Below are positions 1 through 11,619 of a DNA stretch of 64,000 nt, piece after piece (the first letter of the stretch is position 1; the number at the start of each line of letters is the position of its first letter). The translations under genes and the position numbers were made by a program. This DNA comes from Agrypnia vestita (lineage: Eukaryota > Arthropoda > Insecta > Trichoptera > Phryganeidae): the NCBI GenBank assembly GCA_016648135.1, contig JADDOH010000469.1, forward strand, positions 62,001-126,000. Reading direction: 5' to 3'. Below the pieces are notes generated by a model. That model had not been told where the DNA came from. It ran no database searches and was given only the letters and a program-made list of their open reading frames with translations.

Positions 1-800
1 AAATCAATATATATATATATATAAAAAGAAACCCGTGTTTCCCTATCCGCCAAGTCTTCTCCACAACCAGCCACAGCCACCCACCGGTGGTTATGGTGGT
101 GGATAGCCCTTGGTGTCACATCGAAAATATACGAGTTTGGTGGGGGTGGCTGTGCGTGACGAAAATGTGCTTTCTAGCACATTGTTTTGTTATGGGAAGG
201 CCGCAAATGCTTCAGATTGTTTCAAAATAAGCGCGCTGACTGTGTCGGTGAGTCTAGAAGGTTCCGGAAAAGCCTGCTTTAGAATGTTCTGGAAGGAGAA
301 GGTTCTAGAAAATTCCGGAAACTTCTATAAGGTTCTAAACTGAGTGGCGGAATGTGTCGGTGTGTCTAGAAGGTTCCTGTACATTCGAATTTATAATAGA
401 AGTTTAATTAATAATAGAAGGTTCGCGAAAGTTCTATGACGATCCAAACAGTGTTCTAAAAATCTACGCGTGCCAGCTAGTTTCATTTAAAGTAAGTAAA
501 TAGATGAGCAGTATTTTATTTGATGTGTTATCGATGGGCATGATAAAGGATTTAGGAATTATATTACGACCTGATAACCTGATAGCGGATCCAGAGTGCA
601 GGTAAGATCGCGGAGTCACGGACGATTAAGCGATGACGGATAAAAACCGAATCAAAAGTGCATTTGGGGTGAATGAGCCGAGTGCATCGACATTTGAAAT
701 GATTTACTGCCGGTTACGCCGCGTGGTGCAACTGGGACACTGAACTTCAGGCAATGACCGCAAACGTCTGCAATTTTTCTTATTCACGACGATTATTTAT
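1..800. other. AT-rich leader without recognisable gene
   Basis: Opens with a short AT microsatellite (about 8-23). No coding signal is convincing; the short open frame at 110-343 has no recognisable domain. A pattern 'aGAAGGTTC..GAAA' recurs loosely between 255 and 440, which suggests decayed repeats. Confidence 0.4.
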
Positions 801-1145
801 TTGCTGGCTGCGACCCGTCAAAAATGACGGAACATTAGTTCGCGTCTTTGCTAAGCCCTAGTATATATTTACAGTATATTTTTGGTTGTCCACGGAGAGG
901 CGGCCGTAGAGTGGCCGGCTCGGGTTTGCCGGCCTGGGGTTCAAACCCCATCTTCGGCCGTTTAATTTGTTTTTATAGCCGTGAATTCAAACGAAATAAC
1001 GGACGTTACATGAAGTTACGGACGGACAGACAGACAGAAGGGCGGACAGAAAGATGGACAGACGAAAAAACAACGAAATTATTATGTTTGATTTATATAA
1101 AAATCATGACATTAATTCACATGTCTGCAAAAAATATTATACACT
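801..1145 (+). mobile_element. tRNA-headed SINE-like element with GACGGACAGACAG tail
   Basis: Around 893-960 a tRNA-like head can be seen: an A-box-like TGGCCGGCTCGG and a perfect B box GGTTCAAACCC. A body follows ('GCCGTTTAATTT', 'GAAGTTACGGACGG') with the GACAGACAGA tract seen in many other copies in the window (1146, 16482, 21010, 24150, 31590, 32695, 39175). A hairpin CCGTCA-loop-TGACGG lies just before it at about 813-827. The B box implies a pol III promoter of a SINE. The tail probably comes from an RTE-like LINE partner (inference). Confidence 0.55.
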
Positions 1146-1350
1146 AGCTGTAACCCGTCAAAAATTACGTTACTTTTACATCTCGGTTCTTGAGGAATAA
1201 GTATTTATTTATTTTATTAAAAAGTAAAATTTCAAAAAAAAAAATTCTTAATTAGAAAAAAAAAATCGTAAAATTAAATTCGTAAATTTTTTTAAATTTA
1301 CTCTAAAAAAGTTACGGACGAACGGACAGACAGATAACGAAATTATTATA
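1146..1350 (+). mobile_element. Headless copy of the TAGCTGTAACCCGTCA repeat family
   Basis: Begins 'CTAGCTGTAACCCGTCA', passes through AT-rich sequence and ends in a GGACAGACAGA tract followed by 'CGAAATTATTATAATTGGG'. It has the same architecture as copies at 16482, 21010, 32695 and 39175 but no tRNA head. It is non-coding. Confidence 0.6.
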
Positions 1351-1379
1351 ATTGGGATTATTCACTTCCTAAGCAGACT

Positions 1380-1910
1380 CTGGAACTTTCTCACTGTAAA
1401 TAATTACCTACGCAATCCATACTTCTTCCTGTGCTCGATTACGTAATCTCGATTTCAATGTAGAGCATCCCAACAAACTGGAATGCCTTCAAAACGTATG
1501 AATCCTTTTCATCTTCAACCTCAAAAAATTCCATCACATCTAATCTTTCCAATCTGACAACGAAATAACATTCTTTGTGTCCTTTTTTAATACTCACTCA
1601 TCTCAGCACCTACAAACTAAATTCTATCTAAGCATAGACTTTCACTCTGCTCAGCTGATAGTACCCCACTATCCGTCCCCATTTATAATACTGAAAGTTT
1701 CAGCTCTTCATTTAAAATTAACAATGATTCTCTTCATTTAAAATCAACAATGATTCTCTTCATTTAAAATCAACAAATTCTGTGGAATCAACAGACATCA
1801 CCTCATCACAGACCATATCTTCAAAGTAGACTAAAGCAATTTTAACTTACAATTTTAACTAAATCGAAACCTAGTTTAACACTTCCATTTTCTACTCGTC
1901 TCGTCATGGA
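1380..1910 (-). repeat. Interspersed repeat copy related to 22970-23540
   Basis: The reverse complement of this block matches the plus strand near 22985-23160 (shared blocks around 'AAACTAGGTT', 'TTGCTTTAGTCTGC' and 'GATGAAGTGATATC'). It contains an internal triplication of a roughly 26-bp unit ('GATTCTCTTCATTTAAAAT') at about 1716-1780. It is probably the untranslated part of a retroelement. No domain can be assigned. Confidence 0.5.
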
Positions 1911-2590
1911 GCTATTTCTGTTATTGAATTCCGGAAACCTATTTCCATTATTCCACTAAGTTGTGCGGCTGATTTGAGGATATTGCCAACTGGCAACAAA
2001 CGCCACTGTAATAATATGTATACAAACAAGTGGATCAAAAAAAATGTTGAAGACATGCTTTTAATATAAGGGTAACCGCGAGGAGGTAAAGACATAACAC
2101 ACGAGAAGTAATTGCAGAAAATACTGCGTATATTGCGCATCAAGGCTCTTTGAACCCATGGCATAATTATGAAAATTCTATTTGTCAAACCGTTTTTTTC
2201 GAAACCAATATTATCTTGATATAACATATATTCAACATAAACCTAATTTATCGAATTAGACATTTCATTCCAACGGCTAATGTCAGAGATGAATCAGCCG
2301 ACTAAAATTATGAAATTGGTTGATGAATCTCGTAGCTACGTAGGCACTTTTAATATTAAATTATAATAGAAAATTATTAATTAAAATCGAAATAATTACG
2401 AAATCTCGTCTAAAATGTATGGTCGTCCACTTTACGTAAATGTTGAAAATTTCAGAGCTCTAGCTAGACGGGAAGTTGATGAAAAATCAATTACAAGATT
2501 CCGCCACAACAACAAACAAATAGACAAAGAGAGATAATAAATTAAAAGCACGTAAAAAGTGAATAAATAAAATAAATTCTTAGTCACGCA
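1911..2590. other. Unassigned AT-rich stretch
   Basis: A 107-codon minus-strand open frame (1904-2227) shows no motif I recognise and has AT-biased codons, so I do not call it a gene. Nothing else stands out. Confidence 0.35.
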
Positions 2591-2599
2591 ATTGTGATG

Positions 2600-2700
2600 C
2601 TAGTTTGTTTTTTGGGAAAGAGGCTGGTCAATTGACCTAATGGTATGGGATTTGAGGCTCGACCCTGGAGACCATAATGTGTATATGTACATTAATACTT
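2600..2700 (+). mobile_element. Degenerate tRNA-like SINE fragment
   Basis: The B-box-like GGCTCGACCCTGG near 2658 follows 'TTGACCTAATGGTATGGG', resembling a decayed tRNA head. No body or tail is clear. Confidence 0.3.
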
Positions 2701-2914
2701 TTTGTATAAAATTACTTACTATCGCTTCAGATTTAGTTATTTTCATTTTATTTTTTAACAAAGACATCGTCCGGAAATGGAGATTCTGATAGAATGTTCT
2801 TACGTGGCAAATAGAGTACAAAGTATAATTAGCTGATGATCATTTTTAAGATAATATGACTACATAATTTTTACGATAAAGGAATTATAAATAATGTTCA
2901 ACAACAACAACAAA

Positions 2915-3025
2915 ATTTAAAACGTCACTAATCAATAAATGAAATTAAGAAATTTAAAACGTCACTAATCAATAAATGAAATTAAGAAATTTAAAACGTC
3001 ATTAATCAATAAATGAAATTAAGAA
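2915..3025. repeat. 37-bp tandem repeat, 3 copies
   Basis: The unit starts 'ATTTAAAACGTCACTAATCA' and continues to 'TTAAGAA'. Three consecutive copies are near identical; one C-to-T change in the third copy suggests a recent expansion. Confidence 0.85.
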
Positions 3026-3030
3026 ATTTC

Positions 3031-3720
3031 TTATAGAGAATAGCACACTATCACCTCACAAGTGTAGATTGGTTGTGGCTTTCGGTGGATCTTATAATAG
3101 TGATTTACCATCCAAAGTGGAGAAGACGTAGGGCAATACATCGGTCCTAGTGCCTGGATTGTCACAGCTTCTCCCGCCATGCTTTTCATACCTCCACATG
3201 GTGACCAACGGGCAACGGATTTGAGGGTGAAGTTGATGGGATCCCCTTTAGGATCCCCTTTTGGGATCCCAAAGTTAGCAGCGACTCGAAAATGTTGAGT
3301 GTTGGAAACCTGACATATTCGGAGATGGCAACCTGATGGGTATCTAGGCTTATTAGTTTGAATTGATAACTGGCCATTACATGACCAATGATAGCGGATT
3401 CTAGTTCTAGTTAGTTGGGCCACCCTTATACCACGCCTGATGACAATCGGTGGATAAAAATACACAGTCAAATAAACCAAAGCTTCACGGATAGCCTGAG
3501 GATGAAAAGAGCTGACGACGACAGTGAGTTGGGAGCCAGCCAGCCATGGAGAAGATTCTAGGTAGAGAAGAGAAATACCCTAAATTGGTGTTCATATAAT
3601 ATTTTGTGCAGATTAAAGAAGGTTCCTGCATTTTGTGCAGGAACAAAAAGAGTAATTTTCCAAAGAGATTGGCTGAAGTGTGTAGGATTGAATAAAGAAC
3701 CGATAGACGGACAGAGTTAT
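3031..3720. other. Unassigned stretch with long minus-strand open frame
   Basis: A 149-codon minus-strand frame (3031-3480) has no recognisable domain. It contains a small internal repeat of GGGATCCCCTTT-like units at 3238-3275. A decayed repeat is more likely than a gene. Confidence 0.3.
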
Positions 3721-3818
3721 AGATTTTTTCAATTGATTCATCAACATTGTAGACTGACATTTTTAAATATTGATTGTATTATTTGTATGTATCTACTGAT
3801 ATTTTTTATCAATTACAT

Positions 3819-3850
3819 CTACATGCTTCGGAAAACTCCATCGTCAGGGT
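3819..3850 (-). ncRNA. Hammerhead ribozyme motif, family D (minus copy)
   Basis: On the minus strand CTGACGA is at 3847-3841, one unpaired T follows, then stem II GGA/TCC with a 4-nt loop, then GAAG instead of GAAA (position 15.1 changed A to G). Helix III CA-TG and a UA cleavage dinucleotide follow. The change and a weak helix I suggest low or no activity. Confidence 0.5.
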
Positions 3851-3874
3851 GTTTTACAAAATCACACAAAAAAC

Positions 3875-3915
3875 CATCCTGACGATGGAAAGGTTTTTCC
3901 GAAACATGTAAGTGT
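3875..3915 (+). ncRNA. Hammerhead ribozyme motif, family D (plus copy)
   Basis: CTGACGA at 3879-3885, one extra T, stem II GGAAA/TTTCC (3887-3891 with 3896-3900) closed by GGTT, GAAA at 3901-3904, then self-complementary ACATGT as helix III and U-A before the predicted cut at 3910/3911. Core residues are complete. Helix I is weak because its first pair is a C-A mismatch. Confidence 0.6.
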
Positions 3916-3965
3916 AATTAATAAAAAATAAGTAGATACATACAAATAATTCAATCAATATTTAG

Positions 3966-4736
3966 AGTTGTATGTATTTAAAATCATACCTATACATAGA
4001 TAATTTTAATAAAATATTGAAATATTATAACTGCAATCCTATTGTTTTATAACTTACTTCATCATTTCTTTATATGAACACATGACACCTACCTAAAAAG
4101 TGAACCCGAACGATCACACAGCGACCTTACTTTGAACTATTTCATCTGCTAGATAGGTACCATTCGCTTTTCGCTTCGCGATCGAGTACTTCTTTATTAC
4201 ATTCCTTTACTTCGGTGACACGTATATTTTGACTTTTTACTAATCTTTTTACGTTGAAAGAGGTCAGTTACAACAGTTACGTTAAAGAGCCAATTATTGT
4301 AGCGAAATATATCACAAATACTTGATAAAATAACATATGTGTGTCGGAATCAAACCCTGAACCCGCAGCATGATTAGACAATATCTTGCATACTAGACTA
4401 TGAGGGCCGCGTATCGAAGACACATCGACAATTGCAAAGCAAAATAGATTGATTAGGTATAGACACACCTAAGAAGATAATATTAATCCTTGAAATTATG
4501 GCCGCCGAGATCGTTTCTGGGAAAAAGTATGATTTATTTTTTAATTGTAATATTTTGCGAAAAACGTTCGGGCCGTTGTCCTCACTGCAGTCAAATTACC
4601 TAACGACATTACGGTCAGTCGACTCATTTCTAAGGGAATTTGAGAATTCTACACAGCCACAGGACCGAACAATAAATAATTCGTAAAATATTTTCGCTCA
4701 TCATTACGCATTTTTTTCTTTTTCTATATATTTAAA
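3966..4736. other. AT-rich stretch with possible tRNA-like relic
   Basis: At about 4325-4430 the minus strand reads like a decayed tRNA-derived SINE head (B-box-like 'GGGTTTGATTCC'). No gene is seen. Confidence 0.3.
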
Positions 4737-5498
4737 ATGTACAATTTTATATGTTATATTATAATGGACATAAATTATAATTTTCTATTGTCTCTAATTA
4801 AACTAAATAGATTATCCGATAGAAGGAAAATTGCTGACCTCGTATTACTGTATAAAATCTTAAATAATTATTACAACAGTTCAGAACTAACGCAGCTAAT
4901 TTTTTATCACATCCCTACCAGGAGCACTAGACAAAGTACATCGTTTCATTGTGACAATGTTAGTGTAAATTATCTCTATAGCTCACCTATTAGAAGGCTC
5001 CATAGGTTAGGAAACGAGTATGGCTACCTATCGGATGTTTTTTCGGAAACACTAGCCGCCTACAAGAAAGCTCTTCTGGACGAATTCGGTCGTTTATAAT
5101 TGGTTATTAATGTCATGTCTATCTCTTGTTTTTAGATTTTTGAATTTTACATTTCATTTTATTTTACTGTCATTTTTATTGCTTCTTGATTTTTAGATTT
5201 GATTTGTTTACAATTATTTCATTTTGTTGTAATTTTGTTGCTTCTTGAATTTCAGACATAATTATTTTAATTTGTTGTAGTTTTATTGATTGTTGACTTT
5301 CATATTTGATTTGATAACTATTATTTCATATAATTTTGTTATACTTTATGTTAAGTCATGTTTTATTTTTCTTTATATATCACTTTATTAATTGTTTTTG
5401 ATAGAATTATACCTTATCTCCTTTTTTTATTATTACCTATCAATCTAAACATGTTTATATATATTGTTTCTTTAATAGTACGTTGTACCGTGTATTAA

Positions 5499-5529
<31 letters not shown>

Positions 5530-5530
5530 T
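4737..5530 (+). mobile_element. Jockey/CR1-like LINE 3' end
   Basis: The frame 4737-5099 (120 codons) carries the typical post-RT tail of a non-LTR retrotransposon: 'RRKIADLVLLYKILN', then 'HIPTRSTRQSTSFH' and 'SPIRRLHRLGNEY'. A non-coding AT-rich 3' region follows, ending in an (AAAT)n tail at about 5499-5528. It is a 5'-truncated copy without catalytic RT. Only the clade is uncertain. Confidence 0.7.
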
Positions 5531-6775
5531 GGTGAACCAGGTCTTGCACATTCAACCTAGTTACGCTGGAATAAAATTATTATTATTATTGTGATCATGA
5601 CTGTTATTATTATTTATAACAGACTCAAGAGAATTTTTTTCAAAACGGAAATGCTGTACTGATAAAAAAAAACATGGCATTCATAGAGATCACCTGGTAT
5701 CAGATTGATAGAGCGGTATCTGATAACAGTTGGTAGGAATAAATGGAATTCTTAGTCAAACAAAAAATATCATTCGCAATTTTTTATGACTAATAGAATT
5801 GAAATCACACCCGGCAATTGACGAATAGACTACACCCGTTACGGTATTACTGTATTTATAATCAAAACAGACAACACACCATGATGCTGGTAATATTTAT
5901 AGTATTATTTTTAACATAAAATATTGACTTGAGAAATTCATGCCAGTGAAAAGGGAACATTATTCCTCTATTGAACGATCAATATATCATTGATGCAGGC
6001 TATTTCTATATAGGTCGTGTGTAGCGTTTTGAGTTTTGCATTTGTTCGTGTATTTTGTCTCATACCCTTCTATCTAGCGAAATATGTACATTGTACATAG
6101 CTCAAAGACAAAATAACAATCAGCGAAACAGTAGCCCACAGGGACCTCCAGCTCATGGTGCGACAGCCAAGTGGACTTTACAGAAACCATCAGAAATGTT
6201 GCCTACCGCAAAAGCCTTCATAAAGCTGTCACCTGGGGTCCTGTCACTATCCCCAATATCATATGTAATATTGGCATTCAAGACCTTTAGTTTTACCTAT
6301 CTATCTTTGTTATCGCGTCCTAACTTATTATACTCTTCATATCGTCATAACTGATGGAAAGTTTCAAATAGGGCAGCTTATTCTTAAACGTTTTACGCAG
6401 GTTAATTTTTTATGTGGATATTTATTTTTAAAAAACCAACTTAGTTAACTACACTCTGTATTTATCTATATTTTGATTTTTTTATTAAAAAAATGGACTA
6501 AAACGAAAATGTATAAACATAATAACACTTTTTCACACTGTTTCACCAACTTATTGTTACTATTTTCAAATAATAAATAAGAATAACTGAACTCTTTTGA
6601 TCGAAATATATTATAAACGATCAAATATTGATATGTGTAAAAAAAACAATGAAAATTCTTCTTTTTTAGCAATCTCGCGGGGTTTTTTTATGATTTTTTT
6701 GAGTTGTTAAATTTTTCTCTAATTTTTACACACACATTCATAAAATTTTGATCTTGTTCGGACTTTGTAAGATAT
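5531..6775. other. AT-rich stretch, further LINE-like tail and no clear gene
   Basis: A short TTA microsatellite at 5576-5591 follows 'ACGCTGGAATAAAA', which looks like the 3' end of another LINE. The 99-codon frame at 6055-6354 and the minus frame at 6466-6672 have no recognisable features. Confidence 0.35.
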
Positions 6776-7034
6776 GTGGGGTATAAAAGCAAAGGCAGTA
6801 TATCCAAACAATTTAAAAAATATTTTGAATGCAGTCACAGAGGATTACTAATTGAAATGAAAATGTACTGAATTCTATATTTTATGTATCAATCCCTTCC
6901 AAAATCATGTTTTCTATAAATATATAGGCTATTTTTCCTATAAAATATCGAATTAATTAAATTATAAATTACTAATCCTTGATGAACGCATTAATTTTTT
7001 TTGGATAATGCTGCCTTCGCTTTTATACCCCAAA
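6776..7034. mobile_element. MITE with GGGGTATAAAAGC terminal inverted repeats
   Basis: The left end GGGGTATAAAAGCAAAGG and the right end GCTTTTATACCCC are inverted copies about 250 bp apart. A second, 5'-truncated copy is at 44701-44936 and a single end at 61478-61507. It is non-coding and non-autonomous. The superfamily is not determined because target duplications are unclear. Confidence 0.65.
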
Positions 7035-8900
7035 TATAACCTTCGACCAAGATATGACTCTTTTTTGTGTGAATACATCAAGGGTTGGTTGTGTACACAC
7101 AAGGTTTACAGAAGTAGAAGAGCAATGTAACCTATAGAAAACGAAACCTAACCTAACCTATCATTAATTATAACATAACATAAAATTAATTTAAATCGAC
7201 ATCTTTGAATGACATTAATATATTGTATAGGAATTCGACCCAACAAATAAGTTTATTTGAAATTTTTGAGTTATATTTATGATCTCATTAGCATAACAAT
7301 AAATTGAAAATGCTAGAAAGTATAGTTGAAAGAAACGAAGAATATGGTACCGTAGCGCTACGCGGAACGGCAGCGACAGGCTTCAAACCATGTAAAGATT
7401 CTTATATGCTACGATAAAAGATACGCGGCGGACTTTAAGGTAATTATAATACATAGAATTGTCCGTTTATAACAAAAAGATTACATAATTTATATTTGGT
7501 TTACAGTAATTCCCTGTTATCTAGAAGTAATCAATTAATCAATGTTTTCATTGCACAAGTAGATTATAATTTCATGACAAATTATTGCAAATTGCTGCAT
7601 GATGAGGTTTCTAACTTAAGCTCCTGCTCATCTGCGGTGATTCTGTTTAAAAGTAGCTTTTTATGGACGCAGGATCTGGTATATTATTAGGTGTCTCACG
7701 AAAAGGCCATATTGCATTTTACGTTTTTTTCCATCTAGATCAACACATTTTCGTTTATAAACCTATCAACATAGGTTATTTTTAGAATTTGTTTGTATGA
7801 TCCAAAGCTCAAATGTCTTTAAATGGTTGCAGTTACTCCCTCGATTCCAAGTAATATTCCGAACGCGAATCATGATATCATTCTCATTCGCGAATTTCAA
7901 TTTAGGTACGGCTGCGGTAGAATGCAGCTAGGGCTAGCTCTATTCGTCATCAATTTCCATAGAAGGATCTGCGTTTAAATTTTATCTAGGTACATCGCAG
8001 ATATTTTTTAATCTACGCTTTCCAGTCAGATTCCATCTACATATGTACATCCGCACTTATTCATCAATAAGATTACCCGGAATTCAAAGAAATGTTGGTC
8101 TTTGTGTTGATCCAAGGCCCAAAAAGAGCATTTCAATATAATATTTAATTTTTTTTTCACCTTTATAAAACGTAAATCAATGAGCCAAATAATCTATCGG
8201 TTTTCTAACTTCTTCTACGATAGCGGGGCCTTGATTCAGGAATTTTTTTTCCCACCCTCCATAATCTCTTCAACAAACATAGCCAGCCTATTGTCACTTA
8301 AGCATGCAGATTTTTTGGGCAACATCTCTTACAAAGATTCCCGTTCCATTGCACTTTGAGCAGCTTTTAACATGTGTACAATATGAGAGGCCCCGCACTG
8401 ATAGAAGTGTTAGTCTTCTGCTCAACAGATGAATGAGATGGGCTGGACACAATGAGGACAGATCTACCGCTTACTCAGAACCGTTTTATAAGCAAAAGCT
8501 TCAATATCAGTCCTGTTCATGCGCCACCTGGTTAGCATTTTCTTAATGCTTAAAGTAACAATGCGACCCAAAGTTGTAAAAACAAACGAACGAACGGCTG
8601 GCATCCATAATATACCCCCATTGTACCGGAGAAGAGCGAAAGCAACGATGATATACATAGTCTACAAAAAGATTACAAAACAGCAGTGAATAAATATGTA
8701 AAGAAAAAAACAAGATATAATTCGCGGGTGAGGAGCAAAACAGACCTGGACAATAAAGGGGGCTGGATGAGAAGGTCTGGGCACAGAGAACTAGCGATCT
8801 TTGGAATAGGTCTATATCTAGCAGTGATGACAGGCTGATGATTCTAGGTAGTTAGATTTTAGCGAAATAATGTTAGGCGACATATTGGCCGTTTCTTCCC
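7035..8900. other. Unassigned intergenic stretch
   Basis: Contains one short interstitial CCTAA run (about 7146-7160), the insect-type telomeric motif. No coding frame has a recognisable domain. The minus frame at 8464-8658 is unremarkable. Confidence 0.35.
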
Positions 8901-9365
8901 AAGGTCTCATTATTGTCTGTCCCCGTCTGGGCCTGGCGTGTGGGCGCAGATCAGATGTCTGAGTGTGTTTTATTGGTCACTCCACAGTGGGGTTACCAAC
9001 ACAGACGCGGGTCAACCACCTGAAGCGGGCGGCGGATCGCCCAGACACACGACCCCAGCGGAATGTCATCATAGCGGAACCATCGCAAGAGTCGAGTTTC
9101 GGGAAATTACTCACACACTTAATCATTTCCAGGAAAAACGAGGAAAGGACTGACTTTGTGACGTCCTTGCCTATCCTGTCAGTCTCCACGTCGACAGCAT
9201 TCTGATTAACCAATACCTATGGAACATCGTAAGAAATCTGACGAAACTACGTATTAAATAAGCGCGAAAGAATACGAAGTTTAGATCAAGAAATTACGAG
9301 AAAACTTACGCAAGAATAATACCCCAATACATGATACCCTAACTTAACCTAACCTAATCTTACCT
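8901..9365. other. Less AT-rich block, probably repeat-derived
   Basis: Overlapping open frames at 8938-9213 on both strands reflect higher GC rather than a clear gene. A CCTAA-rich run is at 9338-9366. No domain recognised. Confidence 0.3.
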
Positions 9366-9369
9366 AACC

Positions 9370-9740
9370 AGGGAATAGAGCAATTTAATGAAACTTCGTT
9401 GAGGCTTTCCCGAAGAAAATTAAAGAAAAGAAGCTGCAGTGGGTGGCGGGACGTTTAGCTAGAGCAGATGAGTCTCGTAACACGGACAAAGTGCTCATTC
9501 ACAAGCCAACAGAATCGAGACCAAGGGAGAAACAAAGGGAGATAATATAAAGACATTCCTTCAAGAGGTAGAAACTGCCCAGTAGACTGGACCACAAAGG
9601 TAATCTCAAAAAAATGACGGCGCTCTTCTGTGACTACGGTCATGGACTTCCGAGTCCCATGAGCTCGCATGAGGAAGAAGAATGTTAAGGTAACACAGAT
9701 TCTATGACTTCAAATTCTCAGAAGATGGACGGCAGAAAAA
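9370..9740 (+). mobile_element. Degenerate RTE-like LINE C-terminal fragment
   Basis: The plus strand reads 'KKLQWVAGRLARADESR', a decayed version of the RTE-type 'LKW..GH.AR..D.R' tail motif, followed by proline/arginine-rich residues and stop codons. It is non-functional. Confidence 0.45.
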
Positions 9741-9755
9741 GCTGTAGAAAGGAAT

Positions 9756-10018
9756 ATATCGTCCCTTTAGGGGTAAAACTCACTAACCGCAATATTGGCC
9801 AAAATGAGTTATGACTACTAACATTCTTATTTTTTCCAGCTCTATTCCAATTAAAAATCAGTAAGTGAATATTCCGTGATGTTTATAGTTATTTAGTAGA
9901 TAAAATCATAATTTGAACATTTTCGATAATTTTAATATCACATTTTGACCGTTTATACCTCATTATCTCAAAACTACTCCTATGTCATTTATGAGTTTTA
10001 CCTCTAAAGGGACGATAT
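9756..10018. mobile_element. 263-bp MITE with 27-bp terminal inverted repeats
   Basis: The left end ATATCGTCCCTTTAGGGG and the right end CCTCTAAAGGGACGATAT are inverted copies with one mismatch in about 27 bp. The interior is AT-rich and non-coding. Target duplication is unclear (possibly TA). Confidence 0.75.
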
Positions 10019-10460
10019 TATCTTGGACCAACCTCGTGAAGTGAGTAAGTGTGCAAAACGCTAGTGATCTTATACAACTCGCATAAGATAAAACAGTTCT
10101 GCAACTTCAATAAGAGACGGCATACGCATACCTAAGCTATGGCACACCAGCAGAGGGTTAGTTTAATTATTTTCCGAATTTTTGACAAGCCGAGCCTAAA
10201 AGGTCCGCCATCACTGTCCTAGGAACACTTTACCTCGTTACAGATGTGTGTCATTTCAAACCTGTTGTTATGTCTCTTGTCAGTGACTATCGATTTGCTT
10301 TTATATTGGTTTATTGCAAGGCTCATCATTCCAAGTAATTCCCAGAAGCTATTAGTGATTGAAGATAAGGTGAATGTGTAGCACAGTGGCTTGACCAAAG
10401 AGATAGATAAGCTAGATGCAGATAAACGCAAAATTAGTTTGAAAGATAGAGCTATTTGCC
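10019..10460. other. Unassigned stretch
   Basis: No coding or repeat signal recognised. The 70-codon minus frame has no motif. Confidence 0.3.
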
Positions 10461-10529
10461 ATGTTATGGTATTTGATCATTTCAAGTATAAAACTACAAA
10501 TTAAAAGCATTAATACTTCTTTCTGGTGT

Positions 10530-11217
10530 TATCCCGCGTTTAATTCGCTCATTACCGGCGTTTCAAATTTTGCGCACATCTCAAACCATCTTCAAAACCT
10601 TCACTGGCTTAGATGTCCAGAGAGGATTGAATATAAGCTTTGCCTTACAATATTTAAGGCTATTCACAACATGGCCCCTCAATACATAACCGACTTCTGC
10701 ATTCTATTCTCTGCAAATAATAGACAACTAACACTTCGCTCAGCATCAACATCTAATACAAATAGGTTAGCTGAAGTAAATCGCGTCCACAAAACTAATT
10801 TCCGTGATCGTGCTTTCGCGGTGGCTGGACCAAAGTTATGGAACAAACTACCTAATAAACTGAGACAAACAGACAGCTCACCACCGTTTAAAAAACAACT
10901 TAAGACGCATTTATTTAGACAATCCTATAAAAACCTACAGAATCTGACCACAACAACGCTAGCTAATGTTTTCCACTCCTATTGTGCACTCCGCGAAAAC
11001 ACCTAATTCTTTCAGGCACTCCTAACTATAATAGTACTCAATTTTAATTCCATTTGTTGTATGCCACCTAGTGAATAAGTAATAGTAAATAAGTTTTTTC
11101 TTTTCTAGCAGTAAGTTGTCTTGTAAGATAATAATTTTTCTGTGTAAAGCGCCCTTGAGGTGAGTATTCGCGAAAACGGCGCTATATAAGTTATCCAATT
11201 ATTATTATTATTATTAA
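10530..11217 (+). mobile_element. L2/CR1-like LINE 3' end
   Basis: The plus frame that ends at 11006 contains the conserved C-terminal tail of CR1/L2-group elements: 'HLQNLHWLRCPERIEYKL', 'AIHNMAPQYITD', 'RDRAFAVAGPKLWNKLP', 'FKKQLKTHLFRQ'. The 3' region has 'GTAAAGCGCCCTTGAGG' and 'CGGCGCTATATAAG' before an (ATT)n tail at 11199-11217, the usual ending of L2-like elements. It is a 5'-truncated copy without the RT catalytic core. Confidence 0.85.
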
Positions 11218-11619
11218 AATTCTTTTGTCCAATTCTAATAATCTTAACTCTTTAAATGCGATGAGCTATTTACGCGTCAAACCATGTGCGTGATTATACG
11301 TACTTTTAGACTTTGCAGAGACAGGATTAAGCACGATTTTTTTAAGCTCCATACCTTACAAACGTGAGAAGTTGCGCGTGCTGAATTGAACCTTCCCAAA
11401 CATTGGAGTATTAAGTAAAAAATTTTTTTTAATTATAATGTTACATGGTTTTTTTGTATCAGGGTAGACCGGGGGCAGTTTTAACAACTGCATTTAGCCA
11501 TTTTTTGCATCATTACTATAAGAAATATAAAGAAAAATTATTTTTCTATTAAACTAACGGACATTTCAAATTAAAATGTAAAAGAGTTAAGGTTGTTATT
11601 ACGGTCGTTAGACATACTT

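Larger units (their letters stand above)
3725..3965. mobile_element. Foldback element, HHR family D
   Basis: Two arms in inverted orientation surround a short centre at about 3850-3872. Outer parts such as 'TTGTATGTATCTACT' and its complement near 3940-3955 pair, and the inner parts hold one hammerhead-like motif per strand. This resembles an inverted pseudo-LTR pair of a Penelope-like element or a non-autonomous relative. A related single copy lies at 22195-22300. Confidence 0.65.

Noticed and set aside
893..965. Functional tRNA gene
   Set aside because: B box is perfect, but the cloverleaf cannot be closed and a repeat body and tail follow.
1904..2227. 107-codon minus frame as gene
   Set aside because: AT-biased codons and no motif; flanked by repeats.
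3031..3480. 149-codon minus frame as host gene
   Set aside because: No domain, no codon bias, internal GGATCC microrepeat.
7140..7165. Telomere or subtelomere
   Set aside because: Only two or three CCTAA units here and at 9338-9366; interstitial fragments.
8828..8860. GCTGATGATTCTAGG as a hammerhead
   Set aside because: No complementary stem and no GAAA.
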